Below, one piece after another: positions 39,264-50,128 of a stretch of DNA of 64,000 bases. Positions within the stretch are counted from its first letter, which is position 1; each line of letters begins with the position of its first letter. This stretch comes from Woodsholea maritima DSM 17123 (GTDB lineage Bacteria; Pseudomonadota; Alphaproteobacteria; Caulobacterales; Maricaulaceae): the NCBI RefSeq assembly GCF_000382325.1, contig NZ_KB908056.1, positions 1 through 64,000 of the forward strand, read 5' to 3'. A program made the translations under genes and the position numbers. The notes below the pieces were generated by a model. The model was not told where the DNA came from, ran no database searches, and saw nothing but the letters and a program-made list of their open reading frames with translations.

Positions 39264-40481
39264 ATGGCGAAGATCAAAGTCGACACTCCGGTCGTTGAGC
39301 TTGATGGCGATGAGATGACCCGGATCATCTGGGCCCTGATCAAAGAGAAATTGATTCTCCCTTATCTCGACATCGACCTGAAATATTATGACCTGTCTGT
39401 CACCAAGCGTGACGAGACCGACGACCAAATCACGGTCGAAGCCGCCGAAGCGATCAAGCATTACGGCGTCGGCGTGAAATGCGCCACCATCACCCCCGAT
39501 GAAGCGCGCGTTGAGGAATTTGGCCTCAAGAAAATGTGGCGCTCGCCCAATGGCACCATCCGTAACATTCTGGGCGGTGTGGTCTTCCGTGAGCCCATCG
39601 TGATCTCCAACGTGCCACGCTTGGTCCCGGGTTGGACCCAGCCAATCGTCATCGGCCGTCACGCCTTTGGTGATCAATACCGGGCGACCGATATGGTTGT
39701 TCCAGGTCCTGGCAAGCTGACCATGACCTACACCCCGGCCGATGGCAGCGCGCCGATTACCCACGAAATCTTTGATTTCCCAGGTAGCGGCGTGGCGATG
39801 GGCATGTATAATCTGGACGAGTCTATTAAAGACTTCGCCCGCGCCAGCTTCAATTATGGCTTGCAGCGCGGTTGGCCAGTTTATCTGTCGACCAAGAACA
39901 CGATTTTGAAAGCCTATGACGGGCGCTTCAAAGACCTGTTCCAAGACATCTTCGATGCAGAATTCAAAGCCGATTTCGACGCCAAAGGCATTACTTACGA
40001 ACACCGTTTGATCGACGACATGGTCGCATCGGCCATGAAATGGTCAGGCGGCTTTGTTTGGGCGTGTAAGAACTATGACGGCGATGTGCAGTCTGACACC
40101 GTCGCTCAGGGCTTTGGCTCTTTGGGGCTGATGACCTCTGTTCTAATGAGCCCCGATGGCAAAACCGTTGAGGCCGAAGCCGCCCACGGCACCGTGACCC
40201 GTCACTATCGCCAGCATCAGCGCGGTGAGAAAACCTCAACCAACTCCATCGCGTCGATCTTTGCCTGGACCCAAGGCCTGTCGCACCGTGGCCGCATGGA
40301 TGGCAATGAAGCGGTGATGAATTTCGCCGCGAAACTGGAAGACACCATCATCAAGACCGTTGAAGCCGGCTTCATGACTAAAGACCTGGCCCTGTTGGTC
40401 GGTGATCAGCAAGGCTGGCTGTCGACCGAAGGCTTCCTCGACAAAGTCGGTGAGCGCTTCGCTGAAGCCATGAAAGACTAA
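39264..40481 (+). CDS. icd: NADP-dependent isocitrate dehydrogenase (homodimeric, eukaryote-like type)
   Basis: The product is 405 residues. '[20 protein letters not shown]' and '[20 protein letters not shown]' (substrate loop), '[20 protein letters not shown]' (NADP site) are typical of the type II enzyme. It oxidises isocitrate to 2-oxoglutarate in the TCA cycle. The single gene has its own terminator; upstream lies a 158-base gap to the methyltransferase gene. Confidence 0.96.
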   Translation: MAKIKVDTPVVELDGDEMTRIIWALIKEKLILPYLDIDLKYYDLSVTKRDETDDQITVEAAEAIKHYGVGVKCATITPDEARVEEFGLKKMWRSPNGTIRNILGGVVFREPIVISNVPRLVPGWTQPIVIGRHAFGDQYRATDMVVPGPGKLTMTYTPADGSAPITHEIFDFPGSGVAMGMYNLDESIKDFARASFNYGLQRGWPVYLSTKNTILKAYDGRFKDLFQDIFDAEFKADFDAKGITYEHRLIDDMVASAMKWSGGFVWACKNYDGDVQSDTVAQGFGSLGLMTSVLMSPDGKTVEAEAAHGTVTRHYRQHQRGEKTSTNSIASIFAWTQGLSHRGRMDGNEAVMNFAAKLEDTIIKTVEAGFMTKDLALLVGDQQGWLSTEGFLDKVGERFAEAMKD

Positions 40482-40505
40482 GGTCAATATTGATCTTGAA
40501 CTCTG

Positions 40506-40534
40506 AAAAGGTCGGGCTCTGCCCGGCCTTTTTT
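40506..40534 (+). terminator. Intrinsic terminator of icd
   Basis: aaaaggtcgggc-tct-gcccggccttttttg is a GC stem with a G-U pair and T-run, 24 bases after the icd stop. Confidence 0.9.
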
Positions 40535-41108
40535 GTTTGCACTCAGAAGGTCATTACACAAAGTTTCATTACGACTTGATTTGGGGCAATGGGTGCAAGC
40601 CTTGCCCTCCTCTGCATCGCGGGGGAGGTAGTCCGATAGGACCGGAGGGGGCGTGTTATTGTTTGTCATCCTCGCTTCGCAGCGGGCATACGCTTTTTTT
40701 GCCTATCGGCTATCGCCTACTTGAGAACAACCGATGGGTCGAATGGATCCCGGCTCAAGGCCGGGAACCTGGTAAGTATTGTCGCCTCTGCGCGGCCCCG
40801 GACTTGATCCGGGGTCCATGCTGGAAGAGTATTTATCTTCTTGTGTCATCCCGGAGAAGCAAAGCGCACATCCCCTAGCGCACAACGCAATGCGACCCGG
40901 GGTCCATGCCCCCTCAGTCAGCTTCGCTGACAGCTCCCCCGCATGCAGGGGAGCACACCCCCTTCGTCATCCGTAATGGCGATGAATAACTCACCTGTCA
41001 TCCCCGACTTGATCGGGGATCTATGTGCCTGAATGGCGAGCGTAATAGATCCCGGATGTGCGCTTCGCTTCTCCGGGATGACATGTTTTTTTCTTCTTCA
41101 GCGCTGAC
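40535..41108. other. Repeat-filled intergenic region between icd and the antiporter gene
   Basis: Nothing here codes convincingly. It holds a unit cctcctctgc...ggaggtagtccgataggaccggagggggcg (about 40604-40654) also found at about 56588-56638, half-palindromes of the type ccccggacttgatccggggtccat (about 40796-40820), a damaged palindromic repeat near 40845-40910, and one full palindromic repeat at 40996-41083. Confidence 0.8.
40996..41083. repeat. Dispersed palindromic repeat, copy 4 (inverted)
   Basis: An 88 bp unit in the opposite orientation to copies 1-3, with ends TGTCATCCCCGAC and CTCCGGGATGACA and a gtgcctgaatggcgagcgtaa centre. It closes the intergenic region just before the antiporter stop. 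Confidence 0.85.
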
Positions 41109-42860
41109 TTATTCTGCCGCCGAGGATAGCTCGCGTGTGACGGCATGCTTGTAGACATTCTCACGCTCGCACGCCAAACGATCGCGCACCACTTCCGGGG
41201 CGAGGCCAAATTCCTCCAATGCCCGTCCCGCGATCTGCAGCCCCGCCTCCACTGTTTCCGGGATCACATAGGATACGCCCAGCTTTGTCAGCTCATTGGC
41301 GTGATCACAATCATGAGCGCGCGCAAAGATCGGCACCTCTTCGCGCACCTCGCGCACGGCGCGCACAATGCGATAGGCCTTAAACGGATTATCCAAGGTC
41401 AAGATCACCATCGAGGCGCGATCAAGATCAGCATGGTGGAGAATATCGGCCTGGCTGGCATCACCATAATAGACATTCCAACCGGCTTCGCGATGCTGGG
41501 CCACCAGATCAGGATTGGCATCCAGGGCCAAAATATCCGCATCTTCGGTGCGCAGAATTTCAGCCACCGCGCGCCCAACCCGGCCAAAACCGATAATGAT
41601 GACGTGATCACTTTTATCGAGATCGGCTGGCAGATACATCGCATCCTGTGCGCCCTGGGCCTGTGGCACTTTATCGGCCAACCATTGCCCCGCTTTACCC
41701 ATGGCCGGAATGATCATCATCGAAAGCCCGGCAATCGCGCTGAACATATCTGCTTGCGGCCCTTCCATCAGACCTGTAACGCGCGCAGTCCCAATAACCA
41801 CAAAGGCAAATTCGCCCGCCGGGGCCAAAAGCGCGGCCACCTCAAGCGCGGAGGCTTTTTTCGAGCCAAACAGCCGCACCGCCAGATAACCGATCACACT
41901 TTTCAAGGTGAGGAGGATGACCAGCCCGCCCAACACATAAGGCCAGTTCGACAGGATCGACATTAAATCAAGGCTCATGCCGACCGTCATGAAGAATAAG
42001 CCTAAAAGGAGACCCTTAAAGGGCTCCAAATCCACCGCCGTCTGATGACGAAACTCGGTCTCTCCCACCAGAACTCCGGCCAAAAACGCCCCTAAGGCTA
42101 GGCTAAGCCCAGCCCCCGCGGTGATCAAAGCCGCACCAATCAGCGTCACCAAGGTCAAGGCCATGGTCAGATCGCGCCCGCCCGATTGCACCGCCAGGCG
42201 ATAGAGCGGGCGTAGCGCAAAGCGTCCGATCAAAACAATCACCGCAACCGCCAGCACCCCTTGCACAACCGAGGTGGTCAGAAGGCTCATCAAGCCGCCT
42301 TCACCTTGGGTGGTCAGCAGCCCCACAAGAATCAAAATCGGGGCCACCAAAATGTCCTGCATCAACAGCACCGCCAGCGCGCTTTGGCCCACAGGGGTCG
42401 CGGTGCGCCGTTCTTCGCTCAACACCTGCATGACAATAGCCGTTGAGGACAAGGCCAAGGCTAGGCCCGCGATTAAAGCCACACGGGGCTCAAACCCAAC
42501 GATCAAGCAAAAGGCCGCGATCACCGCGGCACTTAATAGCGCCTGTAGCCCACCCGCGCCAAACACCGCCTGACGCATACGCCAGAGACGTTGAAAGGAC
42601 AGCTCCAGGCCTAAAATGAAGAGCAGAAAGAGCACACCCAGCTCAGCAAAGGGCTCGGCGGCATGCGGGTCCGTGATGGTGATCCAGTTGAGAAGCTCAA
42701 AATGCTCGGCCAGACGGCCCAACCCATAGGGACCAAAGACCAGACCCGCGATCAAAAACCCTAAAACCGCGCTCATCCGCACAAGGCGAAATAAAGGCAC
42801 AACAAGACCGGCCGCAATCAGAAATACAATCGCATCCTTCATCCACATCGTGTCATGCAT
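41109..42860 (-). CDS. CPA2-type monovalent cation/proton antiporter (KefB/KefC-like)
   Basis: The product is 583 residues. The first ~390 residues carry 10-13 membrane helices with 'MSAVLGFLIAGLVFGPYGLG', 'LGVLFLLFILGLELSFQRLW' and 'LAVLLMQDILVAPILILVGL' (ion-binding Asp in 'QDI'). Residues ~415-535 form a TrkA-N (RCK) Rossmann domain, 'VIIIGFGRVGRAVAEILRTE'. It may export K+ or Na+ in exchange for protons, perhaps under redox control. A C-terminal ~40 residues follow. It begins with 'MHDTMWMKDAIVFLIAAGLV'. Confidence 0.9.
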   Translation of the reverse strand: MHDTMWMKDAIVFLIAAGLVVPLFRLVRMSAVLGFLIAGLVFGPYGLGRLAEHFELLNWITITDPHAAEPFAELGVLFLLFILGLELSFQRLWRMRQAVFGAGGLQALLSAAVIAAFCLIVGFEPRVALIAGLALALSSTAIVMQVLSEERRTATPVGQSALAVLLMQDILVAPILILVGLLTTQGEGGLMSLLTTSVVQGVLAVAVIVLIGRFALRPLYRLAVQSGGRDLTMALTLVTLIGAALITAGAGLSLALGAFLAGVLVGETEFRHQTAVDLEPFKGLLLGLFFMTVGMSLDLMSILSNWPYVLGGLVILLTLKSVIGYLAVRLFGSKKASALEVAALLAPAGEFAFVVIGTARVTGLMEGPQADMFSAIAGLSMMIIPAMGKAGQWLADKVPQAQGAQDAMYLPADLDKSDHVIIIGFGRVGRAVAEILRTEDADILALDANPDLVAQHREAGWNVYYGDASQADILHHADLDRASMVILTLDNPFKAYRIVRAVREVREEVPIFARAHDCDHANELTKLGVSYVIPETVEAGLQIAGRALEEFGLAPEVVRDRLACERENVYKHAVTRELSSAAE

Positions 42861-42965
42861 CGCCGGTCCCCTTTTTGATCACTACTATTTTAGCATGCCC
42901 TAAAAGAGGTTGGCGGAGTATTATAGGAGGTGCGTCAAAAAAAGTGTTTTTCCAAAATGGACGCT

Positions 42966-43409
42966 CTAATCGCGGACAAGCGTGATGAAGCTTTCCGCGT
43001 CAATAACCCAGATCTTGCCGCGCCGTTTCCATTTGGCGTGATACGCCCCGCGCGCGGATTTGGGCGCACCCCGCTCACTCCAGCGCCCCTGCCACGTCCC
43101 AATCTCGCTGGCCAGAGGAAGACCCTGCGCGGTGGTGATCCGTTCGGGCACCCGTTCAAACACCGTATCGGGATTGGCCAAAAAGATAGAGCGCCACGCC
43201 TCGATCTGCGCCTCACGCCCGTCAATCAACTGATTATCATCACCCGTGATCAAAAGGGCTTTGGGGTCCAAAACCTCGGCCATGGCGGTTAAGTCATGCC
43301 GGGCCAGGGCAGCGTTAAACGCCAAACGGCGGGCAAGGATACCCTCACCCACCGCTTGTGATCCGATAATCTCGGCCCCAATAATCTTGGTCCCAATAAT
43401 CTCGGCCAT
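42966..43409 (-). CDS. SnoaL/NTF2-like protein with N-terminal pentapeptide repeat
   Basis: The product is 147 residues. The N-terminus repeats 'EIIGTKIIGAEIIG', coded by tandem near-identical 15-base units (ATTATTGGGRCCRAG). From ~25 the fold looks like a SnoaL/DUF4440 domain ('RRLAFNAALARHDLTAMAEV', 'DNQLIDGREAQIEAWRSIFL'). It starts three bases after the alaS stop and is likely cotranscribed with it. Function unknown; the repeat may be recent. Confidence 0.75.
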   Translation of the reverse strand: MAEIIGTKIIGAEIIGSQAVGEGILARRLAFNAALARHDLTAMAEVLDPKALLITGDDNQLIDGREAQIEAWRSIFLANPDTVFERVPERITTAQGLPLASEIGTWQGRWSERGAPKSARGAYHAKWKRRGKIWVIDAESFITLVRD

Positions 43410-43412
43410 GAT

Positions 43413-46064
43413 TTAAGCGCTTAAATGCGCGCGCAAGGCCTCCAGCGCGCTGTCGGCTTTATCCGCATCGGGACCACCCGCCTGGGCAAAGTCCGCGCGG
43501 CCGCCCCCGCCTTTACCGCCCACGTGTGCCGCGCCAATGCGCACCAGATCCACGGCAGAATAGCGCGCAGTCAAATCCTCCGTAACGCCCACGGCCAAGG
43601 CAACTTTACTATCATTGACACCGATAAAGGCGGCAATGCCCGACCCCATTTGCGTGCGCGCATCATCGATCAGGCCGCGCAAATCCTTACCGCCAACGCC
43701 GTCAACCACACGGCCCATAAATTGGATATCGCCCAAGGTTTCGGGACCAACGGGGGCGGCACCGCCGCCGCCCATGGCGAGCTTCTTCTTGGCTTCAGAA
43801 AGCTGACGTTCTAAGGATTTACGCTCTTCAATCAGGCTTGAGACGCGCGTTTCCAAATCTGTGGTCGGAACTTTTAACAGATCCGCTGCCGCGCGGGCCA
43901 GATCCGCCTGACCTTCGAGATATTGACGTGCCGCCTCACCGGTCAGGGCCTCAATCCGGCGTATACCTGATGACACCGCGCTTTCAGAAATGATCTTAAA
44001 GAGGGCAATATCGCCTGTACGCTCGACATGGATGCCGCCGCACAATTCCACCGAATAAGCCCGGGTTTCCCCCTCACGCGCCTGGCCCATCGCCAAGACG
44101 CGGACGCTCTCGCCATATTTCTCACCGAAGAGGGCCAAAGCCCCCTTCTCGATCGCGGCTTCGGGGGCCATTTCAGCGGTTTCGGTCTCAACATTCTGGC
44201 GAATGACGCGATTGACCTCGCCCTCGATGGCCGCCATCTCCTCACGGGTCAATGCCTTGGCGTGAGAGAAGTCAAAGCGCAAACGATCCGGGCCCACATA
44301 TGAACCCTTCTGGGTGACATGCGGCCCCAAAGTATCGCGCAAGGCTGCATGCATCAGGTGCGTGGCGGAGTGATTGGCCATCGTCTTGGCCCGGCGCGGG
44401 CCATCCACCACAAGGCTCGCCGCATCGCCGCGCGTGATCGCGCCGCCCTCTAAACGCCCAATATGAGCAAAGACATCACCCGCGCGTTTCTTAACATCTT
44501 CAACGATAAAGCGCGCGCCGCCCGCGAACACGATCTCACCGGCATCGCCGATCTGACCCCCGCCTTCGGCATAGAAAGGCGTCACATCAAAGACCAGCTC
44601 GCCGGTTTGACCAACATCGAGCGTATCGACCTCAGCGCCGCCGGACACCAGGCTCGTCACCACGCCCTTGCCGCTGAGATGGTCATAGCCGGTAAAGACA
44701 CTCGCCCCCACACGTTCGCGCACGCTGAACCAGACCGCATCCGGGGCCGCATCGCCTGAGCTGAACCCGACCGCGCGGGCTTTTTCCTTTTGGGCGTCCA
44801 TGGCGGCATCGAAACCGGCCACATCGACCTCAATCCCCTTGGCGCGCAGGGCATCTTGGGTCAGATCCAGGGGGAAGCCATAGGTATCATAAAGCTTAAA
44901 CGCCGTATCACCGGGAAGGGCTTGGCCCTCAGTGAGATCGCTGATCGCCTCTTCCAACAGGCCTAAACCGCGGCCCAAAGTGCGCTGGAAGCGCTCTTCT
45001 TCACCGCGCAAGGTCTCTTCGATCACCGGTAAAGCGCGATTAAGCTCCGGAAAGGCATCGCCCATTTCGCGGGCCAAAGTCGGAGCGAGCTGGTGCATGA
45101 CCGGCTCATGCGCGCCCAGAATGTGCGCATGACGCATGGCGCGGCGCATAATCCGGCGCAGGACATAGCCGCGCCCTTCATTGGACGGCGTAACCCCGTC
45201 AGCAATTAAGAAGCTGGTCGCGCGCAAATGATCGGCAATCACACGATGGCTCGCCAAAGCCTCACCCTCAGCCTTTGATTTCAAGACCTCTTGCGAGGCC
45301 TCGATCAAATGCTGGAACAGATCAACGTCGTAATTGTTATGGACGCCTTGAAGCACGGCCGCGATCCGCTCCAACCCCATACCCGTATCGATCGAGGGTT
45401 TTGGCAAGTTTACACGCGAACCATCGCTCTTCTGCTCAAACTGCATGAAGACGAGATTCCAGATTTCGATGAAGCGATCGCCATCTTCTTCAGGGGAACC
45501 AGGAGGCCCGCCCCAAATATCATCACCATGGTCGAAGAAAATCTCTGAACACGGTCCGCATGGCCCGGTATCGCCCATCGACCAGAAATTGTCCGAGGTT
45601 GAGATGCGGATGATTTTATCATCACCAAAGCCAGCAATTTTCTTCCAAAGGCTCGCCGCCTCCTCGTCCTCAGAATAGACGGTCACCAACAGCTTATCTT
45701 GGGGAAGGCCAAATTCTTTTGTCACCACATTCCAAGCATTTGAAATGGCTTCTTCTTTGAAATAATCACCAAAGGAGAAATTCCCCAGCATTTCAAAGAA
45801 AGTGTGGTGGCGCGCCGTATACCCAACATTATCAAGGTCGTTATGTTTACCGCCCGCGCGCACGCATTTCTGCGAGGAGGCCGCGCGGGTGTAATCGCGC
45901 TTTTCCTGACCGGTAAAGAGGTTTTTAAACGGCACCATACCGGCATTGACGAACAACAAGCTCGGATCATCTTGCGGCACCAGAGGCGCAGATTGAACGA
46001 CGCTATGACCCGCCTTCTCAAAAAACCCTAAGAATTGAGAGCGAATATCACGTAGGGCAGTCAT
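43413..46064 (-). CDS. alaS: Alanyl-tRNA synthetase
   Basis: The product is 883 residues from ATG 46064, the conserved start '[20 protein letters not shown]'. Residues ~1-450 are the class II catalytic core ('[20 protein letters not shown]', '[20 protein letters not shown]'); ~560-720 the editing domain with its zinc ligands '[14 protein letters not shown]' and '[14 protein letters not shown]'; the C-terminus a DHHA1-like helical domain with '[16 protein letters not shown]'. It charges tRNA-Ala. It is downstream of recA, as in Caulobacter. Confidence 0.97.
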   Translation of the reverse strand: MTALRDIRSQFLGFFEKAGHSVVQSAPLVPQDDPSLLFVNAGMVPFKNLFTGQEKRDYTRAASSQKCVRAGGKHNDLDNVGYTARHHTFFEMLGNFSFGDYFKEEAISNAWNVVTKEFGLPQDKLLVTVYSEDEEAASLWKKIAGFGDDKIIRISTSDNFWSMGDTGPCGPCSEIFFDHGDDIWGGPPGSPEEDGDRFIEIWNLVFMQFEQKSDGSRVNLPKPSIDTGMGLERIAAVLQGVHNNYDVDLFQHLIEASQEVLKSKAEGEALASHRVIADHLRATSFLIADGVTPSNEGRGYVLRRIMRRAMRHAHILGAHEPVMHQLAPTLAREMGDAFPELNRALPVIEETLRGEEERFQRTLGRGLGLLEEAISDLTEGQALPGDTAFKLYDTYGFPLDLTQDALRAKGIEVDVAGFDAAMDAQKEKARAVGFSSGDAAPDAVWFSVRERVGASVFTGYDHLSGKGVVTSLVSGGAEVDTLDVGQTGELVFDVTPFYAEGGGQIGDAGEIVFAGGARFIVEDVKKRAGDVFAHIGRLEGGAITRGDAASLVVDGPRRAKTMANHSATHLMHAALRDTLGPHVTQKGSYVGPDRLRFDFSHAKALTREEMAAIEGEVNRVIRQNVETETAEMAPEAAIEKGALALFGEKYGESVRVLAMGQAREGETRAYSVELCGGIHVERTGDIALFKIISESAVSSGIRRIEALTGEAARQYLEGQADLARAAADLLKVPTTDLETRVSSLIEERKSLERQLSEAKKKLAMGGGGAAPVGPETLGDIQFMGRVVDGVGGKDLRGLIDDARTQMGSGIAAFIGVNDSKVALAVGVTEDLTARYSAVDLVRIGAAHVGGKGGGGRADFAQAGGPDADKADSALEALRAHLSA

Positions 46065-46256
46065 GCGCACACACTCCGGCAAGGCTGGAAACATAAGGGG
46101 ATAAGAGACTTACCCCGACACAATCTGAATATAAGAACGGGCCTTCAGTTTTGCTGAACGCCCGCCTTTAAACATACATATCAAGTCTCATCAGGGGGGC
46201 CAAGTCGCTCACCCACTCAAAGGACGAGCCACGCTGATAGGATTAGCGCACTACAG

Positions 46257-47348
46257 CTAGCCCAACGCCGCCTCATCATCTTGACCTTCGATATCATCGC
46301 CCTCTTCAGGACCGGTCAGCATTTCTTCGGCCAGAAGACCAGCATTCTTTCGCACCTTGGCTTCAATGGTGTCAGCGATATCAGGATTGTCCAGCAAGAA
46401 TTTACGCGCATTTTCACGCCCCTGCCCGATGCGTTGGGAATCGTAAGAATACCAAGAGCCTGACTTCTCGATGATATTACTCTTCACGCCAAGATCGAGC
46501 ATCTCGCCCATTTTCGACACGCCCTCGCCATAAAGAATATCAAACTCCACCTCACGGAAGGGTGGGGCGACCTTGTTTTTGACGACCTTGACGCGGGTCT
46601 GATTGCCGATGACTTCATCGCGGTCCTTGATCGCGCCAATACGGCGAATATCCAGACGCACAGAGGAATAGAATTTCAGCGCATTACCGCCGGTCGTGGT
46701 TTCGGGATTACCAAACATCACCCCGATTTTCATACGGATCTGGTTGATAAAGATCACCAGGCAGTTCGATTTCGAGATCGACCCGGTCAGTTTACGTAAA
46801 GCCTGGCTCATCAAGCGCGCTTGCAGGCCCGGCAGGCTATCGCCCATCTCACCTTCCAATTCGGCGCGCGGGGTCAAGGCCGCCACGGAATCGATCACTA
46901 GAATGTCAACCGCACCTGAACGCACTAAAGTATCAGCGATTTCCAGTGATTGCTCACCGGTATCGGGCTGAGAAATTAGAAGTTCACCCACATCCACGCC
47001 CAGCTTGCGCGCATAGACCGGATCGAGGGCATGTTCGGCGTCAACGAAGGCGGCGGTACCACCCTTTTTCTGACATTCGGCCACACAATGAAGAGCAAGT
47101 GTTGTTTTACCTGAACTTTCAGGGCCATAGATCTCGACAATCCGGCCTTTGGGTAGGCCACCAATGCCCAGCGCAATGTCTAACCCCAGAGACCCGGTTG
47201 AGATCGCCTCGATATTTTCAATCGGACGCTGGCCCAGCTTCATCACCGAGCCTTTCCCGAAGGCCCGATCAATCTGGGTCAGGGCCGCATCGAGCGCCTT
47301 TTTCTTATCGGGATTAAACTCGCGGGTGAATTCACCTTTTTTGGCCAT
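46257..47348 (-). CDS. recA: Recombinase A
   Basis: The product is 363 residues from ATG 47348, the conserved beginning after 'MAKKGEF'. '[20 protein letters not shown]' is the Walker A motif, '[20 protein letters not shown]' Walker B, 'LIEKSGSW'-like '[20 protein letters not shown]' the C-terminal region, with an acidic tail. It forms filaments on single-stranded DNA, drives recombination and triggers LexA cleavage. A LexA box lies 86 bases upstream. Between recA and alaS (46065-46256) a weak hairpin is seen near 46137-46165, but no gene. Confidence 0.98.
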   Translation of the reverse strand: MAKKGEFTREFNPDKKKALDAALTQIDRAFGKGSVMKLGQRPIENIEAISTGSLGLDIALGIGGLPKGRIVEIYGPESSGKTTLALHCVAECQKKGGTAAFVDAEHALDPVYARKLGVDVGELLISQPDTGEQSLEIADTLVRSGAVDILVIDSVAALTPRAELEGEMGDSLPGLQARLMSQALRKLTGSISKSNCLVIFINQIRMKIGVMFGNPETTTGGNALKFYSSVRLDIRRIGAIKDRDEVIGNQTRVKVVKNKVAPPFREVEFDILYGEGVSKMGEMLDLGVKSNIIEKSGSWYSYDSQRIGQGRENARKFLLDNPDIADTIEAKVRKNAGLLAEEMLTGPEEGDDIEGQDDEAALG

Positions 47349-47433
47349 AGGGCTACTCTTTCTTACGTCTTTTAAGGGGAAAGCCCCCATGCGAATCTGT
47401 GTCTTATTCCCTTATGTAGGCCAATTTGATCCA

Positions 47434-47448
47434 GAACACAAGTAGAAC
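47434..47448. promoter_or_regulatory. LexA (SOS) box of recA
   Basis: GAACACAAGTAGAAC reads GTTC-N7-GTTC on the gene's strand, the alphaproteobacterial LexA site. It lies 86 bases upstream of the recA start in an AT-rich stretch, so recA should be induced by DNA damage. Confidence 0.9.
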
Positions 47449-47469
47449 AAATTAATCTTAATCCCGGGC

Positions 47470-50073
47470 TTAGCCCTCAGAATTGCCCTGAACCAGGGTC
47501 AGCTCGGCTTTCACCCGTTCCGCTAATTGCGGCAAGGTGAAGGGCTTGGGCAGGAAGGAAATTTCCAAATCCGAAGACAAGGTGTGGGAGAATTGCTCCT
47601 CCGCATAGCCGGAAATGAACACCACGCGCGCATCGCCTAACAGCTCGCGGCCTTTCTCCAACAAGCCTGGCCCATCAAGGCCTGGCATCACCACATCCGA
47701 GATCAGAAGATCAAAGCCTTGCGGGTTATCCTCCAGGATCTCCAGCGCCTCTTCCCCGTCACACGCCTCCATCACCTCATAGCCGCGCTTGGTGAGGGTT
47801 TTGGCGGCAATGGCGCGCACCGCGTCTTCATCCTCCACCAACAAAATGCGCCCGCGCCCAGCCAGATCAGCCGGTTTGACCTCAACCGGGGCGGCGGCCT
47901 TGTCTTGGATCTCTTGGGCCTGTTCTTCCTTACTCGGAATATGTTCAGGCAGATAAATCGTGAAGGTCGTGCCGACATCAATCTGGGAGGACGCAAAGAG
48001 GAAGCCGCCGCTTTGCTTGACGATGCCATAGACGGTCGCAAGCCCCAGACCTGTGCCCTGGCCCGCGGGTTTGGTCGTGAAGAAGGGCTCAAAAATCTTG
48101 CCCAAAGTGGCGTCATCCATCCCGCAGCCGGTATCGGTGACATGAATGGCGAGCCAGCGCCCTTCCTTGGGATCAGGGGCCCCTGCCTTGGCCACATCCT
48201 CGCTGGTGAGGCTTTCGGTGGTGATCGTCAACGTGCCACCACCCTTCTCACGCATGGCGTCCCGCGCATTGGTGGCAAGGTTCATGATGGCGTTTTCAAG
48301 CTGGGTTTTATCGGCGCGTACCAGCGGCAAATCACGGCCATGCTTAAAGTCCAAACGCACGCTTTCTTCCAAAATCTGGCGCAGCAAAATCGAGAAATCC
48401 GACAAGGTGTCAGAGATGTCCAAAGTCTCCACCCGGAAGGTCTGCTTGCGCGAGAAGGCCAACAGCTTTTTGACCAGACCCGCCGCGCGATTGATGGCCG
48501 AATTAATGGTTTGCAGCTCTTGATAGGAGGGATCGCCCACCGGGTGACGGCCCAACAGCTCATCAACATTCAAGCGCATCGCGGTCAGCAAATTGTTGAA
48601 ATCATGCGCCACACCGCCCGCGAGCTGACCAACGGCCTGCATCTTGGCGGCTTGGGAAAACTGACGCTCTAACTCTTTCCACGCGGTGATATCCACCACA
48701 TAGGCCACGCGTTTACCTCCGCGCGCCGGCGCAAGATAAAGATGCACATCGCGCAGATCAGCGCCCGCCTTCAAGCGCATCTCAACCGGCTCGCCTCTGC
48801 CTGCGAGCGCTGGCGCGAAGGCTTCATCCGCAGACTGACCATTTGACCAATCGAACAGATCCACGAAACGACTAGCGGGCAAGGCCGCCCCGCCGGTTAA
48901 TTGCAACAAGGCCGGATTGGCGTCTTCCAAAAGGGCCGATTCTGGATCAGCCCCATCCATACGCGCCACGCCGAAGGGGGATGCGGCAAACATCTCATCA
49001 AAGGTACGCCCGGCCTTGCCCGTCATCGGCGCCATGGCCTGCGCCACACCGGGAGGGGCCCCAGTCGATGACAGACCATAGACCACCACGCGCGCGCGCG
49101 GTGGACGGGCGTCATCCCAATCAATGATCAAGGTAACCGGGCTTTCCACGCCTTCACGCGCCAAAATCCGTGCATCCAGACGCGTGACCTCATCTTGGCC
49201 CTTGGACTTGGAAAAGACCTTTGCGCCATCCCCGGCCAGGAAGTCTTTGACCTTTAAAACCGCATCCGCGCTGACCCCCAGCCAGGTGCGCAAAGTGGCA
49301 TTAGCGGCCAGAACCCGGCCCTCGCCATCGGCCATGAAAAGCCCGACCGGCGCCAACTCGGCCCAATCCTGGGACAGTGTCGAGGTTTCATCCTTGGCTT
49401 CAACAAAGCGCCAAACCGCCCCGCCCGCCATCGGACGGATATGGGCTTGATAGACCTGCGCCCGGCCATCGCTGAGCGTGATGGGACCGAGAACTTCGAT
49501 ACGCGATTCCTGATTGGCCCCAGCTTTGGCCAAGCGATAAATCGCTGAGCTGGCCGCGCCCGCCCAGATGCGATCCGCCGACGGCGGGGTCAAAGATGCG
49601 CCCAGATTGGCCGCTTGATGGGCCAAAGTGCGATAGGCGGCATTAGCCCAGCGCGGCTGTCCGCGCTCATTCGTCACCAGAACCGGATCGGGCAAAGCCT
49701 CCAGCGCGCCAAAGGCCAGCGCCGATTGCCCTCCCGCTTCTTTCGCGGGGCGTGTACCGAGGAAGCGTGCCGCTGCCTCCCCTGCTGCCAGCGCATAAAG
49801 CAGAAGGAAGGCGACAAAAGCGACCCCTGCGAGAAACACAAAGCCATGCCAACCCGCACTGCTGGCGGCCATCACCGCGACGCCCGCCGCGGCGAGCGCG
49901 CCCAGGCCAGCGGCCCAGAACACAATGCGAATGATCCGGTTAAGGCTCGGGGCGGGTTGAGGAATAGTGTCGGTCATGGGTTGTGGATCCCGATTTATGG
50001 GCGATTGCACCGCATCATCCCAGCGGATGGTATCGCGGCGGCGGAGGACATCGCTATCGGATGGCTGGGTCAT
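47470..50073 (-). CDS. cckA: Hybrid histidine kinase CckA
   Basis: The product is 867 residues. ATG 50073 is preferred to the ATG at 50088 because GGGGA stands eight bases before it. Two membrane helices lie near residues 48-95; PAS-like regions occupy ~130-470. 'LAGGVAHDFNNLLTAMRLNV' is the H-box (phospho-accepting His), 'AIMNLATNARDAMREKGGGT' the N-box, 'DTGCGMDDATLGKIFEPFFT' the G-box. A receiver domain at the C-terminus carries the phospho-accepting Asp in 'LLISDVVMPGLDGPGLLEK'. In Caulobacter CckA phosphorylates ChpT and thereby CtrA, the cell-cycle regulator. Neighbours flhB-fliR-fliQ upstream and recA downstream match the Caulobacter order. Confidence 0.95.
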   Translation of the reverse strand: MTQPSDSDVLRRRDTIRWDDAVQSPINRDPQPMTDTIPQPAPSLNRIIRIVFWAAGLGALAAAGVAVMAASSAGWHGFVFLAGVAFVAFLLLYALAAGEAAARFLGTRPAKEAGGQSALAFGALEALPDPVLVTNERGQPRWANAAYRTLAHQAANLGASLTPPSADRIWAGAASSAIYRLAKAGANQESRIEVLGPITLSDGRAQVYQAHIRPMAGGAVWRFVEAKDETSTLSQDWAELAPVGLFMADGEGRVLAANATLRTWLGVSADAVLKVKDFLAGDGAKVFSKSKGQDEVTRLDARILAREGVESPVTLIIDWDDARPPRARVVVYGLSSTGAPPGVAQAMAPMTGKAGRTFDEMFAASPFGVARMDGADPESALLEDANPALLQLTGGAALPASRFVDLFDWSNGQSADEAFAPALAGRGEPVEMRLKAGADLRDVHLYLAPARGGKRVAYVVDITAWKELERQFSQAAKMQAVGQLAGGVAHDFNNLLTAMRLNVDELLGRHPVGDPSYQELQTINSAINRAAGLVKKLLAFSRKQTFRVETLDISDTLSDFSILLRQILEESVRLDFKHGRDLPLVRADKTQLENAIMNLATNARDAMREKGGGTLTITTESLTSEDVAKAGAPDPKEGRWLAIHVTDTGCGMDDATLGKIFEPFFTTKPAGQGTGLGLATVYGIVKQSGGFLFASSQIDVGTTFTIYLPEHIPSKEEQAQEIQDKAAAPVEVKPADLAGRGRILLVEDEDAVRAIAAKTLTKRGYEVMEACDGEEALEILEDNPQGFDLLISDVVMPGLDGPGLLEKGRELLGDARVVFISGYAEEQFSHTLSSDLEISFLPKPFTLPQLAERVKAELTLVQGNSEG

Positions 50074-50107
50074 AGTAGAAATCCCCATGGGCGCTGGGCG
50101 TGATTCG

Positions 50108-50123
50108 TTAGTTTAAGGTTAAC
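50108..50123. promoter_or_regulatory. Possible CtrA half-matching site before cckA
   Basis: TTAG-N7-TTAAC lies between flhB and cckA, close to the consensus TTAA-N7-TTAAC. It is 35-50 bases upstream of the cckA start. One base differs, so this is a weak call. Confidence 0.35.
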
Positions 50124-50128
50124 GCATT

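Noticed and set aside
39258-40004. 248-codon minus-strand frame opposite icd
   Set aside because: Antisense shadow of icd, caused by codon bias in a GC-rich gene.
40535-41108. CRISPR array in the repeat-rich gaps
   Set aside because: The repeats are palindromic, irregularly spaced and lack uniform spacers, so they are dispersed elements.
47719-48672. 317-codon plus-strand frame opposite cckA
   Set aside because: Antisense to the kinase domain, with no family motif and no start signal.
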